The position numbers and the translations under genes are program-made. A DNA stretch of 5,899 bases from assembly GCA_005885085.1 (NCBI GenBank), contig VAXY01000123.1, forward strand, positions 1-5,899. The letters are read 5' to 3'. Shown here in pieces: positions 5,485-5,899 of this stretch; position 1 is the stretch's first letter, and each line of letters begins with the position of its first letter. Below the pieces are notes generated by a model. The model had not been told where the DNA came from, searched no databases, and saw only the letters and a list, made by a program, of their open reading frames with translations. This DNA is from Actinomycetota bacterium (lineage in GTDB: Bacteria > Actinomycetota > Thermoleophilia > Gaiellales > Gaiellaceae).

Positions 5485-5600
5485 GCCGGAGCCGAACTAG
5501 CGCTTGGTGGAGGTCAAGCTAGCCCTGCGGCCCAGGACCGCCGGCAGAAAGCCGTCTTACATCTAGCAGGACAAGCGACCTTGCACGGGAAAGGGACTTC
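5485..5600. other. Intergenic region before the small membrane peptide gene
   Basis: A 116-nt stretch. It contains a tiny potential hairpin (CGGC at 5542-5545, GCCG at 5551-5554, loop AGAAA) followed by TCTT, and an AT-richer TTACATCTAG (5557-5566) that could hold a -10. Neither is strong enough for a separate call. No further coding frame is convincing here. Confidence 0.3.
5590..5596 (+). promoter_or_regulatory. Ribosome binding site of the 26-residue peptide gene
   Basis: AAAGGGA ends 4 nt before the ATG at 5601. It is the strongest purine-rich start signal in the window and is the main reason to call the very short frame a gene. Confidence 0.6.
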
Positions 5601-5681
5601 ATGTTCTACGTCATTCTGATCATCCTCGCGGTCGTCGTGGGCGCAGCACTGTTCTTCATGCGCGGCCGCCGCAGCGCCTAG
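5601..5681 (+). CDS. Small single-pass membrane peptide, 26 residues
   Basis: A very short frame with a good ribosome binding site. The product begins MFYVILIILAVVVGAALFFM, one continuous hydrophobic helix (about 2-20), and ends in RGRRSA. The basic tail predicts an N-out, C-in single-pass inner membrane peptide. Codons are mostly C or G at the third position. Such peptides often act as regulators of larger membrane proteins or as small toxins. Nothing here decides between these, and I know no named family for it. It follows the acyltransferase by 116 nt on the same strand. Chance formation of a hydrophobic frame this short is possible, but a purine-rich site, an ATG, an uninterrupted membrane helix and a basic end together make a real gene likely. 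Confidence 0.6.
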   Translation: MFYVILIILAVVVGAALFFMRGRRSA

Positions 5682-5703
5682 CAGCTCGCTGCCCAATGCA
5701 AAT

Positions 5704-5751
5704 CGGCCGTAGGCCGGCCTCCGCCCCATCGGAGCCGGCGATCTACGGCTG
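5704..5751. terminator. Long hairpin between convergent genes, likely terminator
   Basis: The outer stem pairs GCCGTAG (5706-5712) with CTACGGC (5743-5749) and can extend by a G-T and a C-G pair. The inner stem pairs GCCGG-C-TCCG (5713-5723, one bulged C) with CGGAGCCGGC (5730-5739). The apical loop is CCCCAT and GAT (5740-5742) is bulged. It lies just past the stop of the minus-strand gene (5753) and after the small peptide gene (stop 5681). On the minus strand it is followed by CGATTTGCATT, a weak T-rich tail; on plus there is none. It best serves the minus-strand gene and may act in both directions. Confidence 0.6.
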
Positions 5752-5752
5752 T

Positions 5753-5899
5753 CTAGTGCCGGTGACGCTGGAATGTGTCGGCCGTGAGCTTCAGCACCCA
5801 GGCGCCCGACAGGAAGGTGTAGACCAACACCGGCATCAGCACGGCAAACATCGCCGCGAGGGCCGACGCGTAGCCGAAGTTGCTCAGCACGCCGATCAC
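5753..5899 (-). CDS. Membrane protein, C-terminal 48 residues (cut by the window edge)
   Basis: The frame enters from the right edge and stops with TAG at 5753-5755. The visible part contains SNFGYASALAAM, then a hydrophobic segment LMPVLVYTFLSGAWVL (21-36) and a short polar tail KLTADTFQRHRH. This looks like the last membrane helix or two of a multi-pass protein with a cytoplasmic basic end. I cannot identify the family from this fragment. The frame is open across all 147 nt, lacks arginine-rich shadow composition, and is followed directly by a hairpin terminator, which supports it as a gene end. Confidence 0.6.
   Translation of the reverse strand: MIGVLSNFGYASALAAMFAVLMPVLVYTFLSGAWVLKLTADTFQRHRH

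Overview
This is a high-GC bacterial window with eight gene-sized coding regions, one small gene and a partial gene at each edge. High G/C at third codon positions, GTG starts, several apparently leaderless starts and the protein families (AlkZ-like HTH_42, degenerate MBL-fold, secreted Cys-rich proteins) suggest an actinobacterium, perhaps class Thermoleophilia. That placement is inference from composition and remembered resemblance, not a database result. No RNA gene, insertion sequence, phage gene or CRISPR array was seen, and no stretch over about 120 bases lacks a gene or signal.

Layout. Positions 1-1164 hold three minus-strand genes with gaps of 34 and 32 nt: an unrecognised 143-residue protein, a VapC-like PIN-domain protein, and the N-terminus of an MBL-fold-like protein cut by the left edge. 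Divergent from them, at 1163-1531, is a small four-helix membrane protein whose ATG overlaps the ATG of the minus-strand gene inside one CATG. A secreted hypothetical protein (1546-2007, minus) converges on it and is itself divergent from an AlkZ-like DNA glycosylase (2033-3082, plus). Next come a large membrane-anchored or secreted Cys/His-rich repeat protein (3139-4386) and, 3 nt further on, an OafA-type acyltransferase 3 (4390-5484). A 26-residue single-helix membrane peptide (5601-5681) follows. A long hairpin (5704-5751) separates it from the C-terminus of an unidentified minus-strand membrane protein (5753-5899).

How the genes relate. The clearest functional unit is the Cys/His repeat protein with the acyltransferase: close spacing suggests translational coupling and a shared role at the cell envelope. 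The PIN protein resembles a toxin, but no canonical antitoxin lies beside it. The AlkZ-like protein carries the Q-A-Q signature of crosslink-unhooking glycosylases, with no visible genotoxin biosynthesis cluster.

Starts fall into two classes. Four genes (starts at 698 minus, and 1163, 2033 and 3139 plus) have a -10-like hexamer ending exactly 6 nt before the start codon, as expected of leaderless mRNAs. Three others (264 minus, 1164 minus, 5601 plus) have Shine-Dalgarno sequences. The most novel item is the repeat protein: 18 cysteines, an N-terminal half rich in His-Gly pairs, and a C-terminal half of about five 33-residue repeats each with a C-x(9-10)-C pair.
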